A stretch of DNA of 64,000 nucleotides, from assembly GCF_003323735.1 (NCBI RefSeq), contig NZ_QOIM01000034.1, forward strand, positions 1-64,000. The letters run 5' to 3'. The notes under the pieces are model-generated. The model searched no databases. It was not told the DNA's origin and saw only the letters and a list, made by a program, of their open reading frames with translations. Made by a program: the position numbers and the translations under genes. Shown here in pieces: positions 18,340 to 27,845 of the stretch. Position 1 is the stretch's first letter; each line of letters begins with the position of its first letter. Source of the stretch: Streptomyces reniochalinae (GTDB taxonomy: Bacteria > Actinomycetota > Actinomycetes > Streptomycetales > Streptomycetaceae).

Positions 18340-19110
18340 ATGGGCAGGAGCCGCAGAACAATTCCTGAGGAGCTTCTGCTGCTCGCTCTGGACCCGGCCA
18401 CGGGTACCACGGCGCAGCCGCAGTCGCTTGACCTCGGCCTGGCCGGGGCCCAGCTAGTGGAGCTGGCTCTGGCAGGACGGATAGCCCCGGATGGGGATCG
18501 TATCGCCGTGGTGCTGCCACGGCCGACCGGAGATCCGACACTGGACTCCGCACTGGAACTGCTGCGCAGGCGCGGCAGCCCGGTGCGCGCCGTCCACTGG
18601 ATCGGCGGGCCCCGGTTGGGGTTGCGCCAAACCTATCTCACACATCTGGAACGGTGCGGCATGGTGCATGCCGTTTCCGGCCAGATGTGCGGAGTGCTGC
18701 CGACAACGCGCTACCAGGCGACGGACACGGCGATCAGCAGGGAGATCAGGGCCCGCCTGGACGCCGCGATCCGTACCGGGGTCCCACCGGATCCACGGAC
18801 GGCGGCGCTCGCCGCGCTGGCCCACGCGGTCGGCCTCGGCAAGCATCTCTATCCCGGAAACGAGGGGCGGTCGTGCCGCTCCCGGCTGCGGGATCTGATC
18901 AGGCACGATCCGATGGGCGGTCTCGTCGCGCACGCGGTGATGGACGTGCAGAACGGCGTCGGCGCCCAGCCCCGAAGGGCGCCGGCGGGCGGTGCACCGC
19001 CGGGCCGCCCTCCGGCGCGTGCCACGGCGTCGGCGGCCCCCTCGGCTCGCCACGTACCGGAACAGGCGCGGCATCTGGCGGGCGGAATGGTCCGCGCGGG
19101 AGCTCGCTGA
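18340..19110 (+). CDS. GPP34 family protein (Golgi phosphoprotein 3-like)
   Basis: The 256-residue product starts MGRSRRTIPEELLLLALDPATG and continues LDLGLAGAQLVELALAGRI, DRIAVV and GDPTLDSALELLRRR. This is the pattern of bacterial GPP34-domain proteins. In eukaryotes the family binds phosphoinositides; in Streptomyces several paralogues exist without an established role. The ATG at 18340 follows GGGGAGGC. A basic Pro/Ala-rich tail of about 50 residues is likely disordered. It is divergent from the carboxypeptidase gene, sharing a 195-base promoter region with a perfect inverted repeat (GCCGCCAC/GTGGCGGC, 18173-18192). Confidence 0.8.
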   Translation: MGRSRRTIPEELLLLALDPATGTTAQPQSLDLGLAGAQLVELALAGRIAPDGDRIAVVLPRPTGDPTLDSALELLRRRGSPVRAVHWIGGPRLGLRQTYLTHLERCGMVHAVSGQMCGVLPTTRYQATDTAISREIRARLDAAIRTGVPPDPRTAALAALAHAVGLGKHLYPGNEGRSCRSRLRDLIRHDPMGGLVAHAVMDVQNGVGAQPRRAPAGGAPPGRPPARATASAAPSARHVPEQARHLAGGMVRAGAR

Positions 19111-19159
19111 ACCACGGCACGCCGGACGCCGCCGGTCCGCGCCCGCCGGCCCCGGACAC

Positions 19160-19181
19160 GGCGCGCCCCTACGGGCGCGCC
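19160..19181 (+). terminator. Strong hairpin after the GPP34 gene
   Basis: GGCGCGCCC (19160-19168) and GGGCGCGCC (19173-19181) form a perfect 9-bp stem with a CTAC loop, 49 bases after the stop. The compact GC stem without a U-tract is typical of Streptomyces terminators. Confidence 0.65.
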
Positions 19182-19249
19182 CCCGGGAGGCGACGCGCAC
19201 CACTGTGGGCGGGCGGTTCCGTTCGACGAACGGTTCCGCCCGGCCAGAA

Positions 19250-19391
19250 TCACGTCCGTACGGCGTCGTCCCCGTGGAGGCGTCACGTCCGTGGAGGTGT
19301 CACGTCCGTACGGACATCACATCCGTTTCGGGCACGGGCATCACGTCCGTTTACGGGCACGGGCATCACATCCGTACGGGCATCACGTCAC
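19250..19391. repeat. Dispersed TCACRTCCGT direct repeats
   Basis: TCACGTCCGT or TCACATCCGT begins at 19250, 19283, 19300, 19317, 19341 and 19366, with a partial copy at 19383. Several copies are preceded by GGGCA and followed by a run close to ACGG. Spacing varies between 17 and 33 bases, so this is not a CRISPR array. The cluster sits upstream of the XRE regulator gene and could be a multi-site operator or a decayed minisatellite. Confidence 0.75.
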
Positions 19392-19608
19392 CCCGTACGA
19401 CAACACCGCACGGTGACGGGTTCGCCGCGTGCGCGGCGGGTGGTGGGGTTCCGGCCGGAGGAAGACGGCCGGATTCCTCCTCCGCGCAGGCGGCGACCCG
19501 CCGCCTGCGTACTCAGGTCCGCACTCTCTGTTGCCATTTCCCAGCGGGGACGCACATGTTGATGGCAACCTACTGGGAGTAGTCGTACTTACACGGAGGT
19601 GCGGTCCC

Positions 19609-20469
19609 GTGGCGTCGAACGTCAACCCCACAGTCCGGCGTCGCCGACTGGGCCAGGAGCTGCGCCGGCTGCGTGAGCAGCGCGGCATGACGGCCGAGGA
19701 GGTCGCGGACCGGCTGCTGGTGTCCCAGTCGAAGATCAGCAGGCTGGAGAACGGGAGACGGAGCATCAGCCAGCGGGACGTGCGTGACCTGTGCGGGGTC
19801 TACGAGGTCGAGGACCGCCGGATAGTCGACTCCCTGATGCAGATGGCGAAGGAGTCGCGCCAGCAGGGCTGGTGGCACGCCTTCGGTGACATTCCGTACA
19901 GCGTCTACATCGGCCTGGAGACGGACGCGGCCTCGCTGCGCGTCTACGAACCCCAGGTGGTTCCGGGGCTTTTGCAGACCCACCCGTACGCGGAAGCCGT
20001 CGTCGCGGGAGCGCTGCCGGAGGCCACGGCGGCGGACATCGAGCGTCGCGTGCAGGTGCGGCTGCGCCGTCAGGACCGGATCAGGGACGAGCGCAACCCG
20101 CTGCGGCTGTGGGCCGTTCTGGACGAGTCGGTGCTCCGCCGCGAGGTGGGCGGCAAGCACACGATGGCCGAGCAGCTCGAGTACCTCAACGAGATGTCCC
20201 AGCGCCCCCATGTGACGCTCCAGGTCATGCCGTTCTCGATGGGCGCGCATCCGGGTGTGAACGGTCAGTACGCGATTTTGGAGTTCCCTGACGCCTCGGA
20301 CTCGACCGTCATCTACCTGGAGGGCGTGACCAGCGACCTCTATCTGGAGAAGGCGAACGACGTCCAGAACTACAGCGTCATGTACGAACACCTGCGGGCA
20401 CAGGCGCTGAATCCGGACCAGACACGGGAGTTCATCGAAAAGGTCGCCAAGGAGTACGCCCGCGGCTGA
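19609..20469 (+). CDS. XRE regulator with DUF5753 domain
   Basis: A perfect GGAGGT eight bases before the GTG at 19609 fixes the start. Residues 10-65 are a Cro/C1 helix-turn-helix (LGQELRRLREQRGMTAEEVA, LLVSQSKISRLENGRRSISQ). The rest is the DUF5753 sensor-like domain (VYEPQVVPGLLQTHPYAEAV, LWAVLDESVLRREVGG, QVMPFSMGAHPGVNGQYAIL). In Streptomyces such regulators are paired with DUF397 proteins, as in the BldB/WhiJ/AbaA-type systems that influence development and antibiotic production. The DUF397 partner follows at 20664. Confidence 0.88.
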   Translation: MASNVNPTVRRRRLGQELRRLREQRGMTAEEVADRLLVSQSKISRLENGRRSISQRDVRDLCGVYEVEDRRIVDSLMQMAKESRQQGWWHAFGDIPYSVYIGLETDAASLRVYEPQVVPGLLQTHPYAEAVVAGALPEATAADIERRVQVRLRRQDRIRDERNPLRLWAVLDESVLRREVGGKHTMAEQLEYLNEMSQRPHVTLQVMPFSMGAHPGVNGQYAILEFPDASDSTVIYLEGVTSDLYLEKANDVQNYSVMYEHLRAQALNPDQTREFIEKVAKEYARG

Positions 20470-20484
20470 CACACACTCCGCCTT

Positions 20485-20513
20485 CACGGCATGTGCCAGC
20501 GGGACATGCCGTG
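20485..20513. terminator. 10-bp inverted repeat between regulator and DUF397 gene
   Basis: CACGGCATGT (20485-20494) and ACATGCCGTG (20504-20513) are perfect inverted repeats with a 9-base loop, 15 bases after the regulator stop. It could be a terminator or an operator for the DUF397 gene; the sequence does not decide. Confidence 0.5.
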
Positions 20514-20663
20514 GAGACGGGGGAGGCTACACCGCGGTCCATCGCGATGTGAAGACCAGCCTGGAATATGCCATCCGGTTGAGTGAACAGCCCCTTCCTG
20601 CGCCCGAACCGCCGCGTAATGTCGTTCACACGTCAGGAAAAACTCGGAACAACCGGAGCAGAC

Positions 20664-20879
20664 ATGTCCATTCAGCAGGGAAAGACCCACACGTGGACCA
20701 AGTCCAGCTACTCGACGGGGAACGGCGCCTGTGTCGAGGTGAAGTCCCCTCAGGTGCGCTCGATCGCCGTGCGTGACTCGAAGGAGCCGCAGGGCCCCGC
20801 ACTCAGCTTCCGCTCCGCGGCCTGGGACGCGTTCGTCTCCCGCGTGAGCGGCGGGGAGCTCGGCTCCGGTCTGGACTGA
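20664..20879 (+). CDS. DUF397 domain protein
   Basis: The 71-residue product matches the DUF397 pattern: THTWTKSSYSTGNGACVEVK, then IAVRDSKEPQGPALSFRSAAW, then AFVSRV. GGAG lies six bases before the ATG at 20664. These small proteins accompany XRE/DUF5753 regulators and are thought to act as their partners or antagonists in streptomycete differentiation. Here it follows such a regulator by 194 bases and may have its own promoter. Confidence 0.88.
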   Translation: MSIQQGKTHTWTKSSYSTGNGACVEVKSPQVRSIAVRDSKEPQGPALSFRSAAWDAFVSRVSGGELGSGLD

Positions 20880-20890
20880 GGCCGGGACCG

Positions 20891-20939
20891 GGTGCCACAC
20901 CGCGTACGACGTGGCGCCCCGACGCCCTGATGCGGCGTC
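20891..20939. terminator. Candidate bidirectional terminator
   Basis: Two adjacent small hairpins, GGTGCCAC (20891-20898)/GTGGCGCC (20911-20918) and GACGCC (20921-20926)/GGCGTC (20934-20939), lie between convergent genes. The first stem has one mismatch. Confidence 0.4.
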
Positions 20940-21032
20940 GAAGCGCAGGACACAGCCCTCTCGACTGGCTCGCCGTCCCGGCCGAGGGGGCTTCGCGCTG
21001 CCGCCCCGCTGTCCCTCCCCGTGGGGCACCGT

Positions 21033-21920
21033 TCAGCGGAGTTGGTCCACGTAGGTGTCCGTTCCCGGGATCGTCGGAACGAAGGGTGCCACCAGTTCCG
21101 TCCGTCCCAGCCCGGTCTCCGCCACGGCTTCCTCCAGGCCCGTGAAACATGCCTCCCAGTGTTCGCGCGGGTCCTCCTGGAGGAACCACAGCAGGGTCAG
21201 CCGGGTGCCGACCCCCTCGACCTGCCGCACGTACGCCATCCGGTCGGTGGGCAGCGGGGTGGGGCGGAACACGGTGACCATCGCGGCCGGAGAGCCGCCC
21301 AGACGGGCTGGGAGATGGCCGGCGCGCAGCCACTCCAGCAGTCCGGCGCGCTCGCCGGGGCCCGTCGCGTCGACCACCTGGAGGACCAGGCCACGGTACG
21401 GGTGGTCGAGCGCGTGGTGGTCGCGCGGCCCGGCGGCCCCGTCCCGGTAGACGGTGACCTCGTGGTCCTGGAAGCTGGTGAAGACGTGGGTGCGCTCCTG
21501 ATGGACGCGCGCGTCCCGGTTGAGGCGCTTGTTGATGGCGACCGTCCACTTCATGTGGTCCTCGTAGCGCCCCTCGGTGATCCAGTACGTCGACAGGTAG
21601 CAGCCCGCGGTCACCGGCTGGGCCACCGCCGAGCGGGCCGGATAGCGCAGCAGTTGCATCTCGCGGGTGGCCACCCAGCGGCGCCCCGCGTAGATCCAGG
21701 GCATGGCCATGGCGCCGGCGATGTAGTGGTCGTCCTCGTACCAGCGGTTGTAGGCGTACTCGTGGCCGGGGTGCGGCTCGACCATGGTGATGAGGGCGTG
21801 CCCCGGACGCACCCCGTAGGGGCCGACCGCGGCCAGCCGGGCGTAGGCGTCGCTGTCCGTACGGCGTGCCGTCGAGTCGCTCGGCACATCCGGTGTATCC
21901 GGTGCGTCCGGTGTATCCAT
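21033..21920 (-). CDS. Hypothetical protein, dimeric alpha/beta-barrel (EthD-like)
   Basis: The 295-residue protein has two ferredoxin-like halves. The first is HALITMVEPHPGHEYAYNRWYEDDHY, with the dH-N-W-Y/E-D-D-H layout of EthD-type folds. The second is AAMVTVFRPTPLP...LTLLWFLQEDPREHW. Proteins of this shape include small-molecule decarboxylases, dehydratases and accessory proteins of oxygenases; no reaction can be assigned. The first residues form a short repeat (MDTPDAPDTPDVP). A CTGACTGGGCGTCAG operator lies 42 bases upstream, shared with a divergent SDR gene. This places it in the proposed F420/acyl-CoA regulon. Confidence 0.65.
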   Translation of the reverse strand: MDTPDAPDTPDVPSDSTARRTDSDAYARLAAVGPYGVRPGHALITMVEPHPGHEYAYNRWYEDDHYIAGAMAMPWIYAGRRWVATREMQLLRYPARSAVAQPVTAGCYLSTYWITEGRYEDHMKWTVAINKRLNRDARVHQERTHVFTSFQDHEVTVYRDGAAGPRDHHALDHPYRGLVLQVVDATGPGERAGLLEWLRAGHLPARLGGSPAAMVTVFRPTPLPTDRMAYVRQVEGVGTRLTLLWFLQEDPREHWEACFTGLEEAVAETGLGRTELVAPFVPTIPGTDTYVDQLR

Positions 21921-21961
21921 CGTGGCTCTTCCTCCCCCTCGGCTTCTCCTCTACGGTGTAA

Positions 21962-21976
21962 CTGACTGGGCGTCAG
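21962..21976. promoter_or_regulatory. CTGACGGNNCGTCAG-type operator (site A)
   Basis: CTGACTGGGCGTCAG lies between the divergent genes starting at 21920 (minus) and 22007 (plus), 42 and 31 bases from their starts. The outer arms CTGAC/GTCAG are perfectly palindromic. It is one of ten similar sites in the window. Confidence 0.7.
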
Positions 21977-22006
21977 AATTCGATACCTGTACGGAGGGGG
22001 ATCGGT

Positions 22007-22801
22007 GTGCTGCTCGCGGACAGGACAGTCGTGATCTCGGGAGTGGGTGCCGGACTCGGGCGCGAGGTGGCAGCCGCGTGCGTACGCGAGGGCGCCTCGG
22101 TCGTGCTCGGCTCCCGTACGGAGGCCCGTCTCGCCGCCTGCGCCGAAACGGTCGATCCCTCCGGCGCCCGCAGCACGTACCGGACGGTCGACATCCGCGA
22201 CGAGCGGCAGTGCGAGGCGCTGGCCGCCGCGGCGGTGGAACGCTTCGGCCGTATCGACGCCGTCGTGCACGTGGCGGCGCTCGACACGGTCATGGGCGGC
22301 CTCGAGGGTGCTGATCTGGCCGAGTGGCAGTCGGTGCTGGACGTCAATCTCCTCGGCACCCTGCGGATGACGCGTGCTTGTCTGCCCGCGCTGAAGGAGG
22401 CCGGTGCGCGGGGCGACGGCTCCGTGGTGATGATCGGCACCCAGTCCTCCGTCGCGGCGCCCGCGCAGGTGCAGCAGGCGGCTTACGCGGCGTCCAAGGG
22501 TGCTCTCGTGTCCGCCATGTACTCCCTCGCCCGCGAGCTGGGGCCGCACGGCATACGCGTGAACACCGTGCAGCCCGGCTGGATGTGGGGGCCCATGGTC
22601 GAGGGGTACGTGGCGTGGCAGGCCTCGTCCGAGGACGTGGAGCCCGAGGTCGTCCGGGAGCGGCTGGACGCAGGGATGGCGCTGCCGCGGATGGCGGAGG
22701 ACGCGGACGTGGCGGAAACCGCGGCGTTCTTCGCCTCACCCCGGGCCCGGGGGATCACGGGGCAGTGTCTGCTGGTGAACGCGGGAGAGCTCATGCGCTG
22801 A
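22007..22801 (+). CDS. SDR-family oxidoreductase
   Basis: GGAGGGGG precedes the GTG at 22007. The 264-residue enzyme has the classical SDR nucleotide motif SGVGAGLG (residues 11-18) and the catalytic YAASK. It also has HGIRVNTVQPGW and a C-terminal RGITGQCLLVNAG segment. The usual NNAG is replaced by HVAA. It should use NAD(P)H to interconvert an alcohol and a ketone in the cytosol. It is divergent from the EthD-like gene and shares operator site A, so it likely acts on the same substrate pathway. Confidence 0.85.
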   Translation: MLLADRTVVISGVGAGLGREVAAACVREGASVVLGSRTEARLAACAETVDPSGARSTYRTVDIRDERQCEALAAAAVERFGRIDAVVHVAALDTVMGGLEGADLAEWQSVLDVNLLGTLRMTRACLPALKEAGARGDGSVVMIGTQSSVAAPAQVQQAAYAASKGALVSAMYSLARELGPHGIRVNTVQPGWMWGPMVEGYVAWQASSEDVEPEVVRERLDAGMALPRMAEDADVAETAAFFASPRARGITGQCLLVNAGELMR

Positions 22802-22988
22802 CCCCGCGGCGCGGCGACTCGGCCGCACGGTCGCCCCTTCGCGCCGGGGGCCCTCCGGCCTCCCAGCCCCCGGCCCTCCGGCCTCTCCGGAGCGTCCCCC
22901 TATCGAGGAGCGCTCCGCCTCCCCGGAGCGTTCCTCTCTCCGGAGCGCTCCTTCCCAAAACGCCCGGCGCTTCCCCTGAGCGCTGTCC

Positions 22989-24122
22989 CTATGCGCGCGG
23001 ATACCGGGCCAGCCAGGCCGGTGTGGCCGTGCCGGGGCCGTGCAGGGCGGGGCCCTGCGTCATCTCCATGGCGAAGTCGTCGGCCAGCTCCAGGATGGTC
23101 GCGCGGCCTTCCACCTCGGCGACCCACCCCGCGGGCAGGGCCGTCTCTCCGTGCATGACGCCCAGCAGGTTGCCGCAGACGGAGCCGGTCGAGTCGCTGT
23201 CGCCGCCGTGGTTGACGGCCAGCAGCAGACCGTGGCGGACGTCCTGCGCGACCAGGGCGCAGTAGACGCCGATGGAGAGCGCTTCCTCGGCCGTCCAGCC
23301 CTCCCCCAGCGCGGCGACGCGTTCGGGGGACGGCATGCCCTGACGGACGGCGCCGAGTGCGCGCTTGAGGGCTTCGGTGGTCTCCTGGTGGCCGGGGCGG
23401 GCGGCCAGCTGCACGAGGGTGCGCTGGACCGCCGTGTCCAGGTCCTCGCCGCGGGCCAGGGTGTGGACGATCGCGGCGAACGCCCCGGCCGCCAGGTACC
23501 CGGTGGGGTGGCCGTGGGTCTGGGCCGCGCACTCGGCGGCCAGTTGGAAGACCAGTGCGGGCTCCCAGCCGACCAGCAGCCCGAAGGGGGCCGACCGCAT
23601 GACGGTCCCGCACCCCTTGGAGTCGGGGTTCTTGGGCTGGTCCAGCGTGCCCATGCGGGGGTCGGCCAGGCCGCTGAGGCAGGCGTTGCCGGGCGCCCGG
23701 CGTGAGTAGAGCCATTCCTCGCGGGCGAGCCAGCCGTCGTTCTCGCGGCGTTCGTCGGGGCCCCAGTCGCGCTGTGTGGCCGCCCAGCGCAGGTAGGCGG
23801 CGTGCACGTCGGTGGGCGGATGCCAGGCGCCGGTGTCGCGGCGGACGTGGGCGCGGATGAGGCCGTCCACGGTGAACAGGGTCATCTGGGTGTCGTCGGT
23901 GATGGCGCCGCGCCGTCCGAACGCGGGCAGGTAGTCGGTCACGCCCTGGGGGCCGTGATCGTCACGGATCCTGTCCAGGGAGTCGAACTCGACGGCCGCG
24001 CCCAGCGCGTCACCGACGGCGCCGCCCAGCAGGCATCCGCGCACCCTGCTGCGGAAGTCCTGCTGTTCGGCGCGTCCCCATATGGCGCTCGCGCCGCTGT
24101 CCGCCCCACCCGCACCTGTCAC
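22989..24122 (-). CDS. ADP-ribosylglycohydrolase family protein
   Basis: The GTG at 24122 has AGGAGGG ten bases upstream and gives 377 residues. Landmarks of the DraG/ARH fold are GCLLGGAVGDALGAAVEF near the start, the Mg-binding TDDTQMTLF, and HGGDSDSTGSVCGNLLG near the C-terminus. Such enzymes remove ADP-ribose from proteins or small molecules using two magnesium ions. The gene follows fbiC by 83 bases on the same strand and could be co-transcribed. No ADP-ribosyltransferase is visible nearby, so the target is unknown. Confidence 0.85.
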   Translation of the reverse strand: MTGAGGADSGASAIWGRAEQQDFRSRVRGCLLGGAVGDALGAAVEFDSLDRIRDDHGPQGVTDYLPAFGRRGAITDDTQMTLFTVDGLIRAHVRRDTGAWHPPTDVHAAYLRWAATQRDWGPDERRENDGWLAREEWLYSRRAPGNACLSGLADPRMGTLDQPKNPDSKGCGTVMRSAPFGLLVGWEPALVFQLAAECAAQTHGHPTGYLAAGAFAAIVHTLARGEDLDTAVQRTLVQLAARPGHQETTEALKRALGAVRQGMPSPERVAALGEGWTAEEALSIGVYCALVAQDVRHGLLLAVNHGGDSDSTGSVCGNLLGVMHGETALPAGWVAEVEGRATILELADDFAMEMTQGPALHGPGTATPAWLARYPRA

Positions 24123-24205
24123 GATCCGCCGCCCTCCTGGCTGCCCCTCCTCCGGCTTGTGGCCCCGCACTCTAATAGACGGGGCCGGGCGGCGGTGAGC
24201 GCCCG

Positions 24206-26818
24206 TCAGTCCAGCACGGGCAGCAGTTCGGGCAGGTGGCCGTCGGAGGCGTGGGCTGCGCGCATCCGTTCCGCGGGGACCTGGCCGTATCCGGTGGTGC
24301 GCGGGCGTGCGGGGCGCCCTGCGGCCTCGGCGATGGCGACCAGGTCCTTGATGGAGCGGTAGGAGCCGTAGGAGGAGCCGGCCATCCGGGAGATCGTCTC
24401 CTCCATGAGGGTGCCGCCCAGGTCGTTGGCGCCGGAGCGCAGCATCGCGGCGGCGCCCTCGGTGCCCAGCTTCACCCAGCTGGTCTGGATGTTGGGGACC
24501 CAGGGGTGCAGCAGGAGGCGCGCCATGGCGGTGACCGCGCGGTTGTCGCGGGTGCTGGGCCCTGGACGGGCGATACCGGCGAGGTAGACGGGTGCGTTGG
24601 TGTGGATGAACGGCAGGGTGACGAACTCGCTGAACCCCGCCCGTCCCTTCTCCAGCGCCGTGCGCTGGATACGTGCCAGCAGCCGCAGGTGGCCCAGCCA
24701 GTGGCGGGGCTGGTCGACGTGGCCGTACATCATCGTGGAGGTCGTGCCGAGCCCCACCTCGTGCGCCGTCTCGATGACCTCCACCCAGGTGGCGGTCGGC
24801 AGCTTGCCCTTGGTGAGGATCCAGCGGACCTCGTCGTCCAGGATCTCCGCCGCCGTGCCGGGGATCGAGTCGAGTCCGGCCTCCTTGGCGGCGGTCAGCC
24901 ACTCGCGGACGGACATGCCGGTGCGGGTGGCGCCGTTGACGACCTCCATCGGGGAGAAGGCGTGCACGTGGAGGCCCGGAACGCGTTCCTTGACGGCTCG
25001 TGCGATGTCGAAGTAGGCGGTGCCCGGCAGGTCCGGGTGGATGCCGCCTTGCATGCACACCTCGACGGCGCCGACGTCCCAGGCCTGCTGCGCACGGTCG
25101 GCGACCTGTTCGAGGGAGAGCGTGTAGGCGTCTGCGTCGGTGCGGCGCTGTGCGAAGGCGCAGAAACGGCAGCCGGTGTAGCAGACGTTGGTGAAGTTGA
25201 TGTTGCGGGTGACGATGTACGTCACGTCGTCGCCGACCGCGTCGCGCCGTACGTCGTCCGCCGTGCGGCACAGCGCGTCCAGCGCCGGACCGTCGGCGTG
25301 CAGGAGCGCGAGGGCCTGCTCGTCGGTGAGCTTCGTGGGGTCGTCGGCGGCCTGGGAGAGCGCCGCACGCACGTCGGCGTCGACGCGCTGCGGGGCCATG
25401 CCGGGGGCGGCGCGCTCGCGCAGCTCCGCCCAGTCGCCGTACACCTCGTCGAAGTCGTCGCGGCGGTCGCTGGTGCGGCCCTCGGTGTCGATGGTGCGGT
25501 GCAGGTCGGTGCGGCCGGTGGCCGTCAGGCCCGTGAAGCCCTCGTCGGGCTCCTGCCAGGGCAGCCCCCGCGGGCGCACGTCCTCGCGGGCCATGCCGGT
25601 TTCGGGCTCGGCGAGCGCCCGCACGTGCGGGAGGACACGCGGATCCAGCCACGGCTCTCCGCGCCGGATGAACTCGGGGTAGACGGTCAGGCGCTCACGG
25701 AGGGCGAATCCGGCCGCCGAGGTCTTCTCGGCCAGGTCGTCGATGTGCGGCCAGGGGCGCTCCGGATTGACGTGGTCGGGGGTCAGCGGGGAGACGCCGC
25801 CCCAGTCGTCGATGCCCGCCTCGATCATCCGGCCGTATTCGGCGTCCACCAGGTTCGGCGGGGCCTGGACGCGTGCGGAGGGGCCCAGGATGTGGCGGGC
25901 GACCGCGATGCAGGCCGCCAGCTCCTCCAGTTCCGCGTCGGGCATGCCGCGCATCGCCGTGTCCGGCTTGGCGCGGAAGTTCTGCACGATCACTTCCTGG
26001 ATCCCGTGGTAGGCCCGCTGGGTCCGCCGGATCTCGAACAGGGCGTCGGCGCGCTCCTCGTAGGTCTCTCCGATGCCGATGAGGACGCCCGTGGTGAACG
26101 GCACGTTGGAGCGTCCCGCGTCCTCCAGGACGCGCAGCCGCACGGCCGGCTCCTTGTCGGGGGAACCGTGGTGGGGACCGCCCTTCTCGGACCACAGGCG
26201 CCGCGCCGTCGTCTCCAGCATCATCCCCATGGACGGCGAGACGGGCTTCAGACGCTGGAAGTCGGTCCAGGTGAGCACCCCGGGGTTGAGGTGCGGGAGG
26301 AGTCCCGTCTCCTCCAGGACGCGGATCGCCATGGCCCGTACGTACGCGAGGGTGTCGTCGTAGCCGTGCGACTCCAGCCACTGGCGGGCCTCGGGCCAGC
26401 GGTCCTCCGGACGGTCGCCCAGGGTGAAGAGTGCCTCCTTGCAGCCCATCTCGGCACCGCGCCGGGCGGTCTCCAGCACCTCGTCGGGCGAGAGGAACAT
26501 GCCGTGTCCCTCGGCGCGCAGCTTGCCGGGCACGGTGACGAACGTGCAGTAGTGGCACCTGTCGCGGCACAGCCGGGTCAGCGGGATGAAGACCTTGCGG
26601 GAGTACGTGATGACGCCGGGGCGCCCGGCCGCCTCCAGCCCGGCGTCTCTGACGCGGGCCGCCGAGGCGGTGAGGTCGGTCAGGTCCTCGCCGCGCGCCT
26701 GGAGGAGGACGGCGGCTTCCGTCTGATCGAGCGCCACCCCGTCCCGGGCCCGCTTGAGCGCCCGCCGCATCGCATTCGCCGTCGGGGCAGTCGGCGACAC
26801 CTGTCCGTGAGAGGTCAT
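24206..26818 (-). CDS. fbiC: FO synthase (7,8-didemethyl-8-hydroxy-5-deazariboflavin synthase)
   Basis: The 870-residue protein has two radical-SAM halves. The N-terminal CofG-like half carries C84-RDR-C88-HY-C91 ([13 protein letters not shown]). The C-terminal CofH-like half carries C546-YTG-C550-RF-C553 ([12 protein letters not shown]). Actinobacterial FbiC joins both activities: it condenses tyrosine with a ribitylated pyrimidine from riboflavin synthesis and closes the deazaflavin ring to FO, the core of coenzyme F420. The length and both CxxxCxxC clusters are complete. The ATG at 26818 follows a G-rich leader; a GTG at 26908 is an alternative. Several predicted F420-dependent enzymes lie upstream. 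Confidence 0.92.
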   Translation of the reverse strand: MTSHGQVSPTAPTANAMRRALKRARDGVALDQTEAAVLLQARGEDLTDLTASAARVRDAGLEAAGRPGVITYSRKVFIPLTRLCRDRCHYCTFVTVPGKLRAEGHGMFLSPDEVLETARRGAEMGCKEALFTLGDRPEDRWPEARQWLESHGYDDTLAYVRAMAIRVLEETGLLPHLNPGVLTWTDFQRLKPVSPSMGMMLETTARRLWSEKGGPHHGSPDKEPAVRLRVLEDAGRSNVPFTTGVLIGIGETYEERADALFEIRRTQRAYHGIQEVIVQNFRAKPDTAMRGMPDAELEELAACIAVARHILGPSARVQAPPNLVDAEYGRMIEAGIDDWGGVSPLTPDHVNPERPWPHIDDLAEKTSAAGFALRERLTVYPEFIRRGEPWLDPRVLPHVRALAEPETGMAREDVRPRGLPWQEPDEGFTGLTATGRTDLHRTIDTEGRTSDRRDDFDEVYGDWAELRERAAPGMAPQRVDADVRAALSQAADDPTKLTDEQALALLHADGPALDALCRTADDVRRDAVGDDVTYIVTRNINFTNVCYTGCRFCAFAQRRTDADAYTLSLEQVADRAQQAWDVGAVEVCMQGGIHPDLPGTAYFDIARAVKERVPGLHVHAFSPMEVVNGATRTGMSVREWLTAAKEAGLDSIPGTAAEILDDEVRWILTKGKLPTATWVEVIETAHEVGLGTTSTMMYGHVDQPRHWLGHLRLLARIQRTALEKGRAGFSEFVTLPFIHTNAPVYLAGIARPGPSTRDNRAVTAMARLLLHPWVPNIQTSWVKLGTEGAAAMLRSGANDLGGTLMEETISRMAGSSYGSYRSIKDLVAIAEAAGRPARPRTTGYGQVPAERMRAAHASDGHLPELLPVLD

Positions 26819-26904
26819 CCCCCCACCGTAGCCCGGAGCAGCGACAGCGCCGCGGGCGGCGAGCGGGCCGGACGGCCCGGCCGTCCCGTTCGGGCGCACG
26901 CTGT

Positions 26905-27735
26905 TCACAGGTACCTGGAGTAGTCGTCCAGGGCGCGCAGAACTTCGAGTTCTGTGCCGGAGGGGAGCTGGAGGACGACCTCTTCAGCGCCCAGTTCGTC
27001 GCGGTAGTGGCGCAGTTTGCCCGGGGAGGGCTGGACGAAGGCGGGGACGAGCGCGGGCTCTCCCCGGCGTCCTGCGGCGCGCCAGACGCGGTGGAGTTCG
27101 GGCGCCGCGTCCCGCAGCCCGCTGCCGCCGACCGGGAGCCACCCGTCGGCGTACTCGGCGATGTGGTCGAAGAGGGTGGGTCCCGCGGCCCCTCCCACGA
27201 GCAGCCGGGGGCCGCCGGGGCGCACGGGTTTGGGGTGCGCGAGGGAGGCGCGGACGGAGCCGAACTCGCCGTCGTGTGCGACGGGCTCGTCCGCCCACAG
27301 GGCCCGCATGAGGGCGACGCGGTCGCGCACCACGTCCCTGCGGCGGCGCCAGTCGACGCCGTGGTCGGCGGCTTCCTCGACGTTCCAGCCGAAGCCGACG
27401 CCCAGGGTGAAGCGGCCGCCGGACATCCAGTCGAGGGTGGCGATCTGTTTGGCCAGCACGATGGGGTCGTGCTGGGCGACCAGTGTGATGCTCGTCCCCA
27501 GGGCGAGCCGTTCGGTGACGGTCGCGGCGGCGGCCAGGCCGACGAAGGGGTCGAGCGTTCGCGCGTAGGGGCGCGGTAACGGGTCGCCCATGGGGGCGGG
27601 TGTCTGTCTGCTGACGGGGATGTGGGTGTGCTCGGGCAGGTAGAGGCCGCCGAAGCCGCGCTGTTCCAGCTCGCGGGCGAGGCGGTCGGGGCGGATGGTC
27701 TCGTCGGTGAGCAGGATGGTCGTGGAGATCCGCAT
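26905..27735 (-). CDS. LLM-class F420-dependent oxidoreductase
   Basis: The 276-residue protein starts [20 protein letters not shown] and shows the luciferase-like (beta/alpha)8 pattern: [59 protein letters not shown] and [18 protein letters not shown]. This subgroup usually binds F420 rather than FMN, and fbiC lies immediately downstream on the same strand. The reaction is a hydride transfer to or from an unidentified alcohol, ketone or unsaturated substrate. An in-frame ATG at 27771 is possible, but the family start matches 27735. No operator of the repeated type precedes it. Confidence 0.82.
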   Translation of the reverse strand: MRISTTILLTDETIRPDRLARELEQRGFGGLYLPEHTHIPVSRQTPAPMGDPLPRPYARTLDPFVGLAAAATVTERLALGTSITLVAQHDPIVLAKQIATLDWMSGGRFTLGVGFGWNVEEAADHGVDWRRRRDVVRDRVALMRALWADEPVAHDGEFGSVRASLAHPKPVRPGGPRLLVGGAAGPTLFDHIAEYADGWLPVGGSGLRDAAPELHRVWRAAGRRGEPALVPAFVQPSPGKLRHYRDELGAEEVVLQLPSGTELEVLRALDDYSRYL

Positions 27736-27845
27736 GCCGTCACTGTGCAGCCCGGTGGCGGGGAACTCCATGGTCTGTACGCACCCTGTGGACGCCTTCG
27801 CCGTCCGGCCGAGCGGCTCCGTCCCGAACGCCCGCGCAAGCGGTG

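Larger units (their letters stand above)
19111..19608. other. Intergenic region with TCACRTCCGT repeats
   Basis: The 498-base gap contains a terminator-like hairpin (19160-19181). It also holds a cluster of six TCACRTCCGT decamers (19250-19391) and the promoter and ribosome site (GGAGGT, 19595-19600) of the XRE gene that starts at 19609. No convincing coding frame was found. Confidence 0.6.

Noticed and set aside
19250..19391. Possible CRISPR array
   Set aside because: Units are only 10 bases, spacing is irregular, there are no unique spacers of constant length and no cas genes are present.
24236..26923. Plus-strand open frame of about 895 codons opposite fbiC
   Set aside because: fbiC on the minus strand has full-length radical-SAM motifs; the antisense frame has none and is a composition artefact.
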